64,000 nucleotides of DNA from Agarivorans albus (GCF_019670105.1 NZ_AP023032.1:2908972-2972971); one strand, 5' to 3'. Numbered from the stretch's first letter, positions 35,689 to 45,350 are shown. Notes: generated from the sequence alone by a model not told the origin. Numbers and translations are program-made.

Positions 35689-36867
35689 TTACTCCCTGTT
35701 ATGAGCACTCACTCTAAAAAGGTTAGACCAATACCAAACAATAACTAACATACCATAAGAAGTTAGCAGAATAGGGTTCGATAGTGATGCTATCAAATAA
35801 GCAATCATGGTAATTGAATATGGAGCACTTAGTCTACAAAAAGGCGAAACAATCTTTAGCTTCCCACTGCTAATACGGATCGGAAATAAAATGATGAAAA
35901 ACAAAAAAATGGTATTATATAGTCCGAAGTACCGTAGGAAATCAATAGCGGTTATTTCTGTATATGATGCGAGCCGGCCAAACCCTACAGTGTAGAACCT
36001 TGAAGCCAAACCACTACCAAACGATATATTATAAGGGTCAACATATTCTAGGTATGAAAGAATATGGCCTAACTTAATAGAGTTAGATTCTTCTTTAGCT
36101 GAAAACGCCGTTCCAAAGTCCAAAGTCAGAAGAATAAATAAAATAAAAAAAACAAAAAACAGAAGTAAAAAAAACCTGAAACCTCTGGATGCATAAAAAT
36201 AATATAACATAAATGTTGTAGCAAAAGCAGTGAGAAATATAGCTCGAGAGCCACTCAGAAAAATAACACTCAACAATCCAAATACTACTAGCATTCTACT
36301 AGCATTAATAGCGCCATGCGAATTTATAACGACCAAACTTAATAAAACTAAAAGAACGGGCGTTGATACGAAGTGAAACATTGGCAAAACTATTACCCCA
36401 AAGTTTCTTTCACCCAAAAAACCTAGAGAATGAAAAATATAGAAATCAATTAACTCTGAGGAAAAAGGGAGGTTCAATATAAAACCAAAAAAGCCTACGC
36501 TCGCATACAAAGCAATAAAAGCTAGCAAGAATCCAGCGTATTTAAAATGAATATTCACATCAAGCCGAAAATGGACAACACTATAAAATAAAAACAACAT
36601 CAAAGTTGACAAAAAAAATTGTGTCGACACATCGAAATCTACATTCCCGAGAGGGTACATGCACCAGTATATATAAAAAAACAATACGAAAATAAGAGGA
36701 TTTATATAAGGAACACTTAGCCTTCCCCTATAGAGAAAACCAAGAAAAAGCAACACTAAAGACAAAGCAAAGAAAATTTTCTTTGGAAACAACGGTGGTA
36801 ATATAAAAGAAAATAAAAACAAAAGAAAAAAAACAATATTCACTATAGATATATATCTTATTCGCAT
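35689..36867 (-). CDS. wzy: Wzy-like O-antigen polymerase (membrane), second locus
   Basis: The 392-residue protein is strongly hydrophobic with about ten to twelve helices and a periplasmic-type loop with FGTAFSAKEESNSIKLGHILSYLEYVDPYNISFGSGLASRF, as seen in O-antigen ligase/polymerase proteins. No close family is recognisable by eye. It overlaps the upstream glycosyltransferase by 10 bases. Being the only polymerase-like membrane protein of this locus besides Wzx, it should join repeat units in the periplasm. Very high A/T content. Confidence 0.75.
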   Translation of the reverse strand: MRIRYISIVNIVFFLLFLFSFILPPLFPKKIFFALSLVLLFLGFLYRGRLSVPYINPLIFVLFFYIYWCMYPLGNVDFDVSTQFFLSTLMLFLFYSVVHFRLDVNIHFKYAGFLLAFIALYASVGFFGFILNLPFSSELIDFYIFHSLGFLGERNFGVIVLPMFHFVSTPVLLVLLSLVVINSHGAINASRMLVVFGLLSVIFLSGSRAIFLTAFATTFMLYYFYASRGFRFFLLLFFVFFILFILLTLDFGTAFSAKEESNSIKLGHILSYLEYVDPYNISFGSGLASRFYTVGFGRLASYTEITAIDFLRYFGLYNTIFLFFIILFPIRISSGKLKIVSPFCRLSAPYSITMIAYLIASLSNPILLTSYGMLVIVWYWSNLFRVSAHNRE

Positions 36868-37751
36868 AAATCATGTTTCCCTGAACGGTTTAAAACACCA
36901 TCCCTAACTCCACAATACATGCTTTTTAGATAGTCGATTTTTTTACCTTCAAAGTAAATCAGAACTAAATGATGTAAAAATGAAAAAATAACCTCTCGGA
37001 TCATTAGCTTTCTAGGTACATGAGTAAATCTAGCTAAGATAAATGAATTTCTTAATCGGTAATAGCGCCTTTGAGGGCTGTGGACAGGTACACTATATCT
37101 ACCAATTGAAATTGTATGGTCACCAATTTCATGTTCCATTACCGCTGACGTATTCACATAAACTTTAAACCCATAATGATAAGCACGCAAACACCATTCA
37201 GTATCTACGTAATCAATGAATAATTCAGAATTCATCAATCCTACTTTACTAAATACAGAGGAGTTAACTACAGTACCTGAAGATATTGCAATATTTGTAT
37301 AAAAGTCCCTCCCTTTCTCAGGAGGAATTTTTTTTAAGCCTCCAGAAGGAAGACAACTCAAAATATCATAATAGAAACCATACTTAATACTCTTAAATAT
37401 AGGGGCAACGATATCTTCATCTTTATCTATAACAGGTGAAATCAAGGTTTGAATAAAACCCTCTTTAATTAGACTATCTTGATCAAAAAAAACAATTGCT
37501 TGAGCTCCCTGATTTAAAGCGAGTTTAATACCCCTATTTTGAGCTTCGGCAATTCCCAGGTTAACATTGAAGGAGAGGTATTCGAAGTCACAATCACCAG
37601 TTAACTCCAGCGACTCATCACTATTGTCTACGACAACAGCTTTAACTCCAGATTTACTTAGCACCTGTATTAAATTGGACAACACATGGTTCCAATCTGG
37701 ATTATAACAAACAATTACTGAGTACAAATTCAAAATTCCATCACCTACCAC
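36858..37751 (-). CDS. Glycosyltransferase family 2, rhamnosyltransferase RfbN-like
   Basis: The 297-residue enzyme has NLYSVIVCYNPDWNHVL, VVVDNSDESLEL, LSFNVNLGIAEAQNRGIKLAL and IVFFDQDSLI, then FIDYVDTEWCLRAYHYG, a pattern shared with dTDP-rhamnosyl transferases. dTDP-L-rhamnose is made by the adjacent rml genes. The start is uncertain: a GTG at 37751 or a TTG a few codons inside, both with purine-rich leaders. Confidence 0.83.
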   Translation of the reverse strand: MVGDGILNLYSVIVCYNPDWNHVLSNLIQVLSKSGVKAVVVDNSDESLELTGDCDFEYLSFNVNLGIAEAQNRGIKLALNQGAQAIVFFDQDSLIKEGFIQTLISPVIDKDEDIVAPIFKSIKYGFYYDILSCLPSGGLKKIPPEKGRDFYTNIAISSGTVVNSSVFSKVGLMNSELFIDYVDTEWCLRAYHYGFKVYVNTSAVMEHEIGDHTISIGRYSVPVHSPQRRYYRLRNSFILARFTHVPRKLMIREVIFSFLHHLVLIYFEGKKIDYLKSMYCGVRDGVLNRSGKHDLCE

Positions 37752-37771
37752 TTCCAGCGTAAAACTTAAAC

Positions 37772-39358
37772 TTAGTTATTTTCGATTTGATTCAGCATCT
37801 TTAAGGTAATACCATATAAAACATTATCTTCTATTAACTCTGAGTTGTTATTATCCAAAATGTTATTTAAAACCTTATTGTAATCACTCATATTGCTCTC
37901 AATATCTTTCATCAAATAAGTAAGCATGGCATTCGGTTTAATAAATAAGTAATAAAAAACCATTTTTGCATTACTAATTTGTGCTTCATCTAATCTAGGA
38001 ATATTAGTTACATTCCTGATAGTGTTTACGTAATCTTGTTTTGAGCTGGTTGTAATATCAATTCCATATCCTGAATAGCAACCTTCTCCCGCGGTAACAA
38101 CAGGTATACCAAATGTAGCAAACTCTAAGCCAGGGGTACCCCGAACGGTTAATATTACATCAGCTAGATCTTTGACGGATGCAGTATTCATATCCTTAGG
38201 AACAACCTTCACATTAGTGGCACCTATATCATTCAATAGGGTTTCAACAACACCTATCTCGTTAAAGATATAAGAGGTTGGGTGTGGCTTTATCAACCAA
38301 TTAACGTTGTTAATATCCTTAACAACCTTAAGTAACTCAACTAACCAAATATAATAATCATTATATAACCCTTCAGCGATATGTGGGAAATCACTAAATG
38401 CGTGAGGCATGATAAGTACATTTTTTTTACCAGGAACAAGAGACATTATTGACATCAACTCATCACGGGCATAAACTCTTTTATTCCTATATGAGCTCAA
38501 CACATCAATCTGGTCAATTTCCCCTGAGAATCGCTTCGAAAAATATGATGATACTTGCTTTTCAATTTCTACATCTTTGAGTTCAAGTTTCATTTCATCA
38601 AGCGACAACTCAGGATGATGGAAGTGCTTTTTAATATTTCCAGCATTTAACCACTTTAATTCTTTTGTTGGCATCAACACCTTAACACCGAATTTTATCG
38701 CAACCCTGTATAGGACTCCATGATTTATATAGCACTTATCTGCCACGACTAAATATTTTACATTACCTTTACCTAGTAACACAGTATATAGCTGACAATT
38801 AAATATCGCATGAGTTATATATTTTAACAATATATAGTCTTTACTAGGGCTAAACTTTCCGTCTTGCATGCGTATATAAGTATCGTATACTAAATCACCA
38901 ATTACTACCCCATTATAAGTAAGCTCTTCAATGTCATCGAGTGTCTTTATTTTTCTAAACAAACTCAATGCAACATACAGACTGTAAATTAAGCGGAATA
39001 AGTTAAGAAGTGAAACCCTATATAAAGCAATTACTCTTGCGATGTTATAAGATTTCACGAGTTTTACATATGGTTCTTTTACTTTGAGTGTACATGCTAC
39101 CAATGCTTCAATGACCAAATCAGAGTTCAGTTCAATGGTTTTAGCAACTCTCATATTTGACTCTAATTCAAAAGGGTTTTTTTCGGATATTTCAACTAAA
39201 ACAACCTGATTAGTTTTAGAAGACTTATTCAACTCACGGCTTACTGTAAGATTGGTCCAAAATTTGCCGTTATTGCTTTCGAAATGCTCAACCATCTTCC
39301 GATTAGATATATACTTCTTAATTCTAAAAATAAATCTACTAAATATTTTTTTTAACAT
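37772..39358 (-). CDS. Capsule-synthesis-type glycosyltransferase (GT-B, KpsC/S-like C-terminus)
   Basis: The 528-residue cytoplasmic protein has a poorly conserved N-terminal half and a C-terminal segment with NVLIMPHAFSDFPH, VNWLIKPHPTSYIF and ADVILTVRGTPGLEFATFGIPVVTAGEG, the pattern of the capsule synthesis/surface carbohydrate transferase group. It could transfer an acidic sugar such as the CMP-nonulosonate made by this locus, since several such enzymes use CMP-sugars; that is inference. It follows the acetyltransferase by 3 bases. Confidence 0.72.
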   Translation of the reverse strand: MLKKIFSRFIFRIKKYISNRKMVEHFESNNGKFWTNLTVSRELNKSSKTNQVVLVEISEKNPFELESNMRVAKTIELNSDLVIEALVACTLKVKEPYVKLVKSYNIARVIALYRVSLLNLFRLIYSLYVALSLFRKIKTLDDIEELTYNGVVIGDLVYDTYIRMQDGKFSPSKDYILLKYITHAIFNCQLYTVLLGKGNVKYLVVADKCYINHGVLYRVAIKFGVKVLMPTKELKWLNAGNIKKHFHHPELSLDEMKLELKDVEIEKQVSSYFSKRFSGEIDQIDVLSSYRNKRVYARDELMSIMSLVPGKKNVLIMPHAFSDFPHIAEGLYNDYYIWLVELLKVVKDINNVNWLIKPHPTSYIFNEIGVVETLLNDIGATNVKVVPKDMNTASVKDLADVILTVRGTPGLEFATFGIPVVTAGEGCYSGYGIDITTSSKQDYVNTIRNVTNIPRLDEAQISNAKMVFYYLFIKPNAMLTYLMKDIESNMSDYNKVLNNILDNNNSELIEDNVLYGITLKMLNQIENN

Positions 39359-39361
39359 CGC

Positions 39362-39943
39362 TTAATTGCCTGAAAAATAATTATGTACAACTGATACCTT
39401 AGAGCTTAGATGCCTTGCTGGAATACCCCCAACAACTTGGTCACAATCAACATCACGGACTACTACGGAATTGGCACCAATAGTCACATTGTTTCCTATG
39501 CTACAAGGGCCGATAATTTTTGCGCCTGCACCTATTAGAACATTGTTTTTGATGACTGCTAGGTCATTTTCTCCCTTGAATAAGTCATTGCCGATTGTAA
39601 CTTGTTGCAATATTGTACAATTCTCACCTATAATTACATCAGGGTGCACAATAATGCTATTTGGATGTGGTAAAAAAAGGCCTTTACCTATCTGTGTACG
39701 GGGATCAATTTCAACGCAGAACTTACTTTGAATTCGATTGTAAAAAAAAAGAAAAAACTTATATATGATTTTAAAAATTACATGCTGCGTTCTAAAGTGA
39801 TAAATAAAGTGGCATAAACGAAATAGGAATAGAAGTTTATATTTTCTATCAAATAGTTTAAAAAGGATTGAGCTTCTCACTTTACCAAAATTCCTAAAAT
39901 GGTCTGCTCTTAAGGAGGATTTAAAATCTATGAATGATTGCAT
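39362..39943 (-). CDS. Serine acetyltransferase-like hexapeptide O-acetyltransferase
   Basis: From the ATG at 39943 the protein is 193 residues (the frame extends to a TTG at 39985 inside wecE, which is less likely). The C-terminal beta-helix contains PHPNSIIVHPDVIIGENCTILQQVTIGND and GAGAKIIGPCSIGNNVTIGANSVVVRDV, close to CysE/EpsC-type transferases. In a polysaccharide locus such enzymes usually O-acetylate a sugar or a precursor. The acceptor is unknown. Confidence 0.78.
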   Translation of the reverse strand: MQSFIDFKSSLRADHFRNFGKVRSSILFKLFDRKYKLLFLFRLCHFIYHFRTQHVIFKIIYKFFLFFYNRIQSKFCVEIDPRTQIGKGLFLPHPNSIIVHPDVIIGENCTILQQVTIGNDLFKGENDLAVIKNNVLIGAGAKIIGPCSIGNNVTIGANSVVVRDVDCDQVVGGIPARHLSSKVSVVHNYFSGN

Positions 39944-39950
39944 AATCAGC

Positions 39951-41087
39951 TTATGAGGTAAGGAAAAAATCGTTAATTTTGTCAACTATATAGTCTATTT
40001 CGTTAGTGTCCAAACCAAAGTACATTGGTAATCTAATCAGTTTCTCACTTTCTTCTGTTGTATACAGGTCTTTTCCACTCAACCTTCCAAAGTCTCCACC
40101 TGCAACAGAAGAGTGTAGAGGAATATAATGAAAAACAGCCATAATATCATTCAGTTTTAGGTGCTCGATTAGCTTAGTTCTTGTATCAATATCAATTACT
40201 TTAAGATAAAACATATGGCCATTATGTACACAATTTTTAGGTATACTAGGTAACTCTACTTTTTTCCTATCAGCTAGCATATTTAGTTTTTTATTGTAAG
40301 ACTTCCATGATGCCAGGCGATTAACATTAATTTTGTCAGCTTTTTCTAATTGACCATACAAATAAGCAGCTTGAATATCCGATGGTAAATAACTACTGCC
40401 TAAATCAACCCAAGAATACTTATCAACCATACCTCTAAAGAATTGAGTTCTATTTGTTCCCTTTTCTCTAATTATTTCAGCCCTTTTGACAAAAACTTCA
40501 TCATTTATAATAAGTAAACCGCCCTCACCTCCACTTGTGTAGTTCTTAGTTTCGTGAAAGCTATATACACCTATATGCCCTATAGTACCTAATGGTTTAT
40601 CTTTATAAGTTGACATCATTCCTTGGGCAGCATCTTCAATTACATATAATCCGTGGTGATTAGCAATGTCCATAATAGTATCCATTTCACAGGCTACCCC
40701 TGCATAATGGACAGGTACGATAGCTTTTGTCTTGTTTGTAATAGCCTGTTCAATCAATGTTTCATTCATGTTCATTGTATCAGGACGCACATCTACAAAA
40801 ACTATTTTTGCACCACGCAATACGAAAGCATTCGCAGTGCTGACAAAGGTATAACTTGGCATGATAACTTCATCGCCAGGTTGTATATCAATTAGAATCG
40901 CTGCCATTTCAAGAGCTTGAGTGCAGTTTGGAGTTAATAGCGACTTAGCACAACCCAATTTTTTTTCAAACCAAAGGTGACATAACTGTGTATATTTTCC
41001 ATCACCAGAAATTTTATCACTACACATAGAATCAAGCACATGTCTCTCTTCATTGCCAGTATACGGTGGTTTGTTAAATGGAATCAT
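39951..41087 (-). CDS. wecE: dTDP-4-amino-4,6-dideoxygalactose transaminase WecE
   Basis: The 378-residue PLP enzyme is strikingly similar to enterobacterial WecE: LLTPNCTQALEMAA, GDEVIMPSYTFVSTANAFVL, VPVHYAGVACEMDTIM, and PLP Lys181 in SFHETKNYTSGGEGG. It aminates dTDP-4-keto-6-deoxyglucose (from RmlA/RmlB in this window) to dTDP-Fuc4N. The neighbouring acetyltransferase and WecF-like transferase complete a Fuc4NAc module. It overlaps the upstream acetyltransferase gene by 14 bases. Confidence 0.93.
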   Translation of the reverse strand: MIPFNKPPYTGNEERHVLDSMCSDKISGDGKYTQLCHLWFEKKLGCAKSLLTPNCTQALEMAAILIDIQPGDEVIMPSYTFVSTANAFVLRGAKIVFVDVRPDTMNMNETLIEQAITNKTKAIVPVHYAGVACEMDTIMDIANHHGLYVIEDAAQGMMSTYKDKPLGTIGHIGVYSFHETKNYTSGGEGGLLIINDEVFVKRAEIIREKGTNRTQFFRGMVDKYSWVDLGSSYLPSDIQAAYLYGQLEKADKINVNRLASWKSYNKKLNMLADRKKVELPSIPKNCVHNGHMFYLKVIDIDTRTKLIEHLKLNDIMAVFHYIPLHSSVAGGDFGRLSGKDLYTTEESEKLIRLPMYFGLDTNEIDYIVDKINDFFLTS

Positions 41088-41646
41088 TACTATTCTCTTT
41101 TAAAAATTCATGTTGTAATTTTAATAGGTTTTTTTTACGTTCTTTTATACGAACAGCGGGACAGCCTAAATAAATCCCCCATGGCGTTGTTGACTTACGA
41201 AGTAATGTCATAGCGCCTAAAGAACACCCTTCCGCTACAACAACTCCTGGAAAAATAACTGAATTAGTACCAACAATAACATTTTTTTCTAAAAGAACGG
41301 GGGAAAAAATTTCAGATTTATATTTACTATCTACAAGAGAATTAACCATGGTTAGACCAGAATAGTCATCTGATTGCGAAAATATTTTTACTCCATAAGC
41401 TAAAGTGCAAAAATCAGACAGTGTCACTCCCAATTTACCTCCTGCAATCAGGCACATTGGTGTAATATGAACATATTTGCCTATATTAATTTTACCTGAT
41501 AAAATACAAAAATCGTCTACTCTCGATTCATTTCCGATACTGATCATATCAGCATCATAAATACACGCTTTATCACTAATTTTTACGTTTTCACCTAAAA
41601 ATTTAAAACCCATTTTTTTCAGTTGCGCATTAGTTAGATATGACAT
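41074..41646 (-). CDS. Hexapeptide-repeat acetyltransferase, probable dTDP-Fuc4N N-acetyltransferase
   Basis: The 190-residue left-handed beta-helix protein has NVKISDKACIYDADMISIGNESRVDDFC, HITPMCLIAGG, and NSVIFPGVVVAEGCSLGAMTLL. It is not homologous to GNAT-type WecD, but sits exactly between wecE and the wecF-like gene, so acetylation of the 4-amine of dTDP-Fuc4N is the likely role. That would be a non-orthologous replacement of WecD. An O-acetyl role cannot be excluded. Confidence 0.72.
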   Translation of the reverse strand: MSYLTNAQLKKMGFKFLGENVKISDKACIYDADMISIGNESRVDDFCILSGKINIGKYVHITPMCLIAGGKLGVTLSDFCTLAYGVKIFSQSDDYSGLTMVNSLVDSKYKSEIFSPVLLEKNVIVGTNSVIFPGVVVAEGCSLGAMTLLRKSTTPWGIYLGCPAVRIKERKKNLLKLQHEFLKENSNDSI

Positions 41647-41647
41647 G

Positions 41648-42751
41648 TTAAAAACCCTCGAATAAATCTCTTAATTGTTGGTGATATTTTTCCTTAGAAA
41701 AGTTACTTTTAATCATCTCTATATTAGCTTGTTGATCACATGAATTGATAGTGCTAATGGATAATTCATTTACATCGAAGACTTTAACACCTATATCTTT
41801 AAAAAGTTCCCAACTTGTGACATCACTTCTTAAATACACCTTTTTACCTAAGCCCAGGAGGGAAATAGTATTCCCCATAGCCTGTTGTCTTTTATGTGCA
41901 AATATTGCTATATCGATTTTCCCCAAAAAACCTAAATATTCTTCAAAACTCATAAAATCAATTACTGGAATAAATTTGTGGCCAAATAGGTCTTCCCCAC
42001 GTTTAATTACTTTCTGAGCCCACCCTGGAGACCAAGGCTTTTCTCCGTAGGATAAGATGCAATATATTTCAATATTTTCATCTTTAAATTTTTCTAGCTT
42101 ATTAAAGATTTCAAAATGATTATTTGCAGAATCTGCCGAATTACCAACTTGAATACGTACGATACCATCATTTAACTTATTTAACTCTACTTCGTTAAAT
42201 GTATTACTTTCATACATTAAGGCCTCAAAAAACTCTCCTTTGGAACCATAAAGTTCTTGCGCAAGTTTGTAATCACCAGGTAAGTAAGAAACATACCCGG
42301 AGAAACGTCCTTTAACCTTTTTAGTAATTCTGTACCAAAGAGTTCGACTTTGAGCTTTTGTCGGTATATCTAGGTCTCCCCCTCCCCACATCTGCCAATA
42401 AACTTTATTCGAAAAAGATTTGAAAACATAAAGAAAAATGATAACTTTCTTGTCAAAAAGACCATGTAAGTAAATCTTTTTAGCCTTGTTAAAATACCAT
42501 AACAATAAGACCATAGAGCTTGGCACTTTATAAACCAACATCAGCTTTCTGAGAAAACTGTTCTTACAATCAAATGGCTTTGCTATTTTTACATTTTTAT
42601 AAGCAGCCATTTCAACTGAACTTTCTTTGTTAGAGTTTAGTACTAAAAAAAAATGTTCTTCGGCATCAAAGTTAGAATTGACATATTGAATGAAAGGCTT
42701 TATGAATTTCATTTCATTGCCAACTATATGCAAATGTTTCAGGTTTCGCAT
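41648..42751 (-). CDS. Fuc4NAc transferase, WecF-like (GT56)
   Basis: The 367-residue GT-B enzyme starts LKHLHIVGNEMKFIKPFIQYV and contains KVYWQMWGGGDL, IVRIQVGNSADSANNH, LSYGEKPWSPGWAQKVI and IAIFAHKRQQAMGNTISLL, which align by pattern with WecF of the enterobacterial common antigen pathway (the WGADL, VGNSGDRSNEH and RQQGIG blocks). It should add Fuc4NAc from dTDP-Fuc4NAc to a lipid-linked acceptor. Its ATG follows AAAGAG. It is separated from the acetyltransferase by one base. Confidence 0.85.
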   Translation of the reverse strand: MRNLKHLHIVGNEMKFIKPFIQYVNSNFDAEEHFFLVLNSNKESSVEMAAYKNVKIAKPFDCKNSFLRKLMLVYKVPSSMVLLLWYFNKAKKIYLHGLFDKKVIIFLYVFKSFSNKVYWQMWGGGDLDIPTKAQSRTLWYRITKKVKGRFSGYVSYLPGDYKLAQELYGSKGEFFEALMYESNTFNEVELNKLNDGIVRIQVGNSADSANNHFEIFNKLEKFKDENIEIYCILSYGEKPWSPGWAQKVIKRGEDLFGHKFIPVIDFMSFEEYLGFLGKIDIAIFAHKRQQAMGNTISLLGLGKKVYLRSDVTSWELFKDIGVKVFDVNELSISTINSCDQQANIEMIKSNFSKEKYHQQLRDLFEGF

Positions 42752-42906
42752 TTTTTCTCTTTCATTTAGTTTTATTATTTATCAGGTGAGATCCCAACGA
42801 TTCTAATCATAATCACTTAAAAGTTATAACTTCTTCAACATTCTTTATATTTAACAATTCAAGTATATTTAAAAACCTTTTTTAATCAACGTTATATATT
42901 TAGCAA

Positions 42907-44145
42907 TTAGGTTCCTATGACTCTTAGCTTTCTGCTAAAGAAACGATTACACAAAAAACCAGCAAAGGATCCTAGTAGGATTGCATATGCGGAAGCTTCA
43001 GCCCCGTATATTGGCACAAAAATAATTGATGAACCAACAACAACCAACGCACTAAAACTGGTCATATATAAACTCCACCTTGTTTTTTTAAAATAGAAAA
43101 ACAAACTAGCCTCAACACTCCGTATATTATAAATAAAGGCGCTCAGAATCAAAATTCTCAGTAGGCTTTGACTTTCTAAAAAATCAGGCGGCGCAAAAAA
43201 AAGAATTATATTTTCAGAGAAAAAAATAAAAATAAATACAAGCATGGACATAACCAACTTATAGTACCAAGCAAGTTTTTTTGAAACATTAAAAACATCA
43301 ATCTTGTCCAGTTTATATAAAGCTGGTTGTACTGCCTTTCCAGCCGACCCTGCTATAACAGTGACAATAGTTGATAACTGCAACGCAAATGTAAACATCG
43401 CCAACTGACGTTTATCAACAATGCCTTGGAGCAACAAAATATTAAATTTATTCAAACAGTAATACATAATATAAGCTATAAAAACGGGGGTTGCAAAAAT
43501 AAAAGTTTCTTTAACTGTTTTTCCGATATCAACAAAACTAAAGCTATAGGGTATCCCATACCAAGACACACACCACATGATTATTGTACTAACCATAAGG
43601 GCATAAACAACTGCCTCTAACCCATCAAACTCGAAAAAACGAAATATAATTATAAACAAAACATATAATATTATCGATATCAATTGAAATAAGACAAAAG
43701 ACTTAGGCCGCTCTAAAATCCTTAGATAAGCTGAATACATAGCATTTAAAAAGCCACATATAGAAATAATTATTGCACAGTAAAAAAGCTTTTCATTATC
43801 AATCGAGCTAATAATCTCCATTAACAAAAAGCTCTTCATAAGAAGCAGTGCAATCACTACAACAATGGTCAAACTAGCTTGCAATAATAACAATTGCCCA
43901 ATGTATATTTTTTTTCTTTCATCAGAGCCTTGCAAAAAATAAAATCTTGAAAACGTAGATACAATTCCAAACTGAATAACGAATGTTAATAACACAATAA
44001 GCGAGTTGACTACACCATATTCAGCATACTCATCAACTGACATTATTCTTGTGTAATACGGCAACAGAAGGATCCCACTTATTGCGACAACTAAAAAGTC
44101 ACCTATAGTGTATACCACGGTATTTTTAAGAATTTTCTTTATCAA
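42907..44145 (-). CDS. wzx: Wzx-like flippase, second locus
   Basis: The 412-residue protein has about twelve membrane helices and begins IKKILKNTVVYTIGDFLVVAISGILLLPYYTRIMSVDEYAEYG, the normal start of polysaccharide flippases. It moves undecaprenyl-linked repeat units across the inner membrane. A TTG start behind AAGGG is used. It differs clearly from the Wzx at 25991-27310, so the two loci do not share a flippase by duplication. Confidence 0.88.
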   Translation of the reverse strand: MIKKILKNTVVYTIGDFLVVAISGILLLPYYTRIMSVDEYAEYGVVNSLIVLLTFVIQFGIVSTFSRFYFLQGSDERKKIYIGQLLLLQASLTIVVVIALLLMKSFLLMEIISSIDNEKLFYCAIIISICGFLNAMYSAYLRILERPKSFVLFQLISIILYVLFIIIFRFFEFDGLEAVVYALMVSTIIMWCVSWYGIPYSFSFVDIGKTVKETFIFATPVFIAYIMYYCLNKFNILLLQGIVDKRQLAMFTFALQLSTIVTVIAGSAGKAVQPALYKLDKIDVFNVSKKLAWYYKLVMSMLVFIFIFFSENIILFFAPPDFLESQSLLRILILSAFIYNIRSVEASLFFYFKKTRWSLYMTSFSALVVVGSSIIFVPIYGAEASAYAILLGSFAGFLCNRFFSRKLRVIGT

Positions 44146-44159
44146 TTTAACCCTTTCTT

Positions 44160-44530
44160 ACTTAGAAATGCTATTAGCAAAATCCACACGTGTTTTAACG
44201 CCAATAAATAGCCAGCAAACACCACCAAAAACAAACCAGAAACAAACCAAAAGACAGCCAATCAGGAGCAGTTTAGCAATACCCCAACCATCGATATGCT
44301 AAAGCTTAGTAAGGTAATACATATAAGAGTCTGCTTAGAAGTAAAGGCAGCGCGCATAAATATTTGATGTAAATGGTCACTGTCTGATTTTAAGGGCGAT
44401 TGTCCTTTCCGCTTAAAGCGAATCGTTACACCAGCCATATCCACAAGTGGAACAGCGATTACCCATAAGGCTGTAACGGGTTTAAAAGCTAGAGCCTCAC
44501 CTTGTGAGCCTATTGCCAGCAACTTCAATT
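44160..44530 (-). pseudogene. wecA: Truncated wecA copy (C-terminal fragment)
   Basis: The sequence from LLAIGSQGEA to VLLNC matches the C-terminal part of the intact WecA at 56998-58119; 74 of 86 aligned residues are identical by eye. Nucleotide similarity continues past the frame's stop to about 44160, in the region matching the WecA tail, where the reading frame is lost. The N-terminal two thirds, including the Asp-rich catalytic motifs, are missing, and DHLHHIF has become DHLHQIF. A 108-codon frame (44262-44588) spans the junction, but it is unlikely to be functional. Confidence 0.88.
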
Positions 44531-44603
44531 TCCATAAATATTCCAAAGTTAAAAATTGGATACCTTGATTACTTGGCTTAGATGGCATTTTGTTTACTTA
44601 ACA

Positions 44604-45350
44604 CTAATCAGTGAAAAACTGTGGGATCTTTGACAAGTTTTTACCTACAAGTGCTTTTACACATCCTAGGTTATTTTTTTTAAGGGCCATGTAATCCTCT
44701 TTTGTTTTAAGAAGCAAATTTTTGATGCTTTGATTGCTGGCTCCTCCTACCCTCATTAATGTAACAACCTCTGGTAGATAGGCCATTTTAACTTTGTGTA
44801 CCCATAAATACCGCAATATAGAGTCGTAATCTGCCGCTATCTTAAAATTCAAATCAAAGCTTCCGTATTCACGGTATAACCGAGTTTTCATAAAGAACGT
44901 CGGGTGAGGCGGCATCCAACCTGTCTTTAACTTACTAATGTCAAACTCGCCACTTTTCCAAAAACGAACAGTTTTAGTCACATCATGCTTTGCGACATAG
45001 TGAAGATCTGCATAAACGGCATCGGCCTTGGAAGTATAGAATAAATCGACTAGCTTTCTTATTGCATCATCACTAGCAAAAACATCGTCAGAATGCAAAA
45101 AGCCAACCGCATCACCGGTAGCTAATGCTAAACCCTTATTTAAAGCGTCGTAGATACCTGCGTCAGGCTCGCTAACAATTTGGCTTAAACGGCTAGCATT
45201 TTGATTTACAATACTTACTGTATTATCGCTTGAAGCACCATCAATCACTATATATTCAATTTCTGAATAAGTTTGCGATTCTAAAGATTTAATGCTTTCC
45301 AGAATAGTACTTTCGCTATTAAACGTGGCAGTAATTATACTTATTTTCAT
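44604..45350 (-). CDS. Glycosyltransferase family 2 (WcaA/WbbD-like)
   Basis: The 248-residue GT-A enzyme opens MKISIITATFNSESTILESIKSL, has DGASSDNTVSIV, EPDAGIYDALNKGLALATGDAVGFLHSDDVF and WMPPHPTFFMKTRLYREYG. The family usually transfers galactose, glucose or similar residues in O-antigen synthesis. It lies between the IS relic and the wecA fragment, so it appears to be a single gene left in a rearranged zone. It may act directly on GlcNAc-PP-undecaprenol made by WecA. Confidence 0.87.
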   Translation of the reverse strand: MKISIITATFNSESTILESIKSLESQTYSEIEYIVIDGASSDNTVSIVNQNASRLSQIVSEPDAGIYDALNKGLALATGDAVGFLHSDDVFASDDAIRKLVDLFYTSKADAVYADLHYVAKHDVTKTVRFWKSGEFDISKLKTGWMPPHPTFFMKTRLYREYGSFDLNFKIAADYDSILRYLWVHKVKMAYLPEVVTLMRVGGASNQSIKNLLLKTKEDYMALKKNNLGCVKALVGKNLSKIPQFFTD

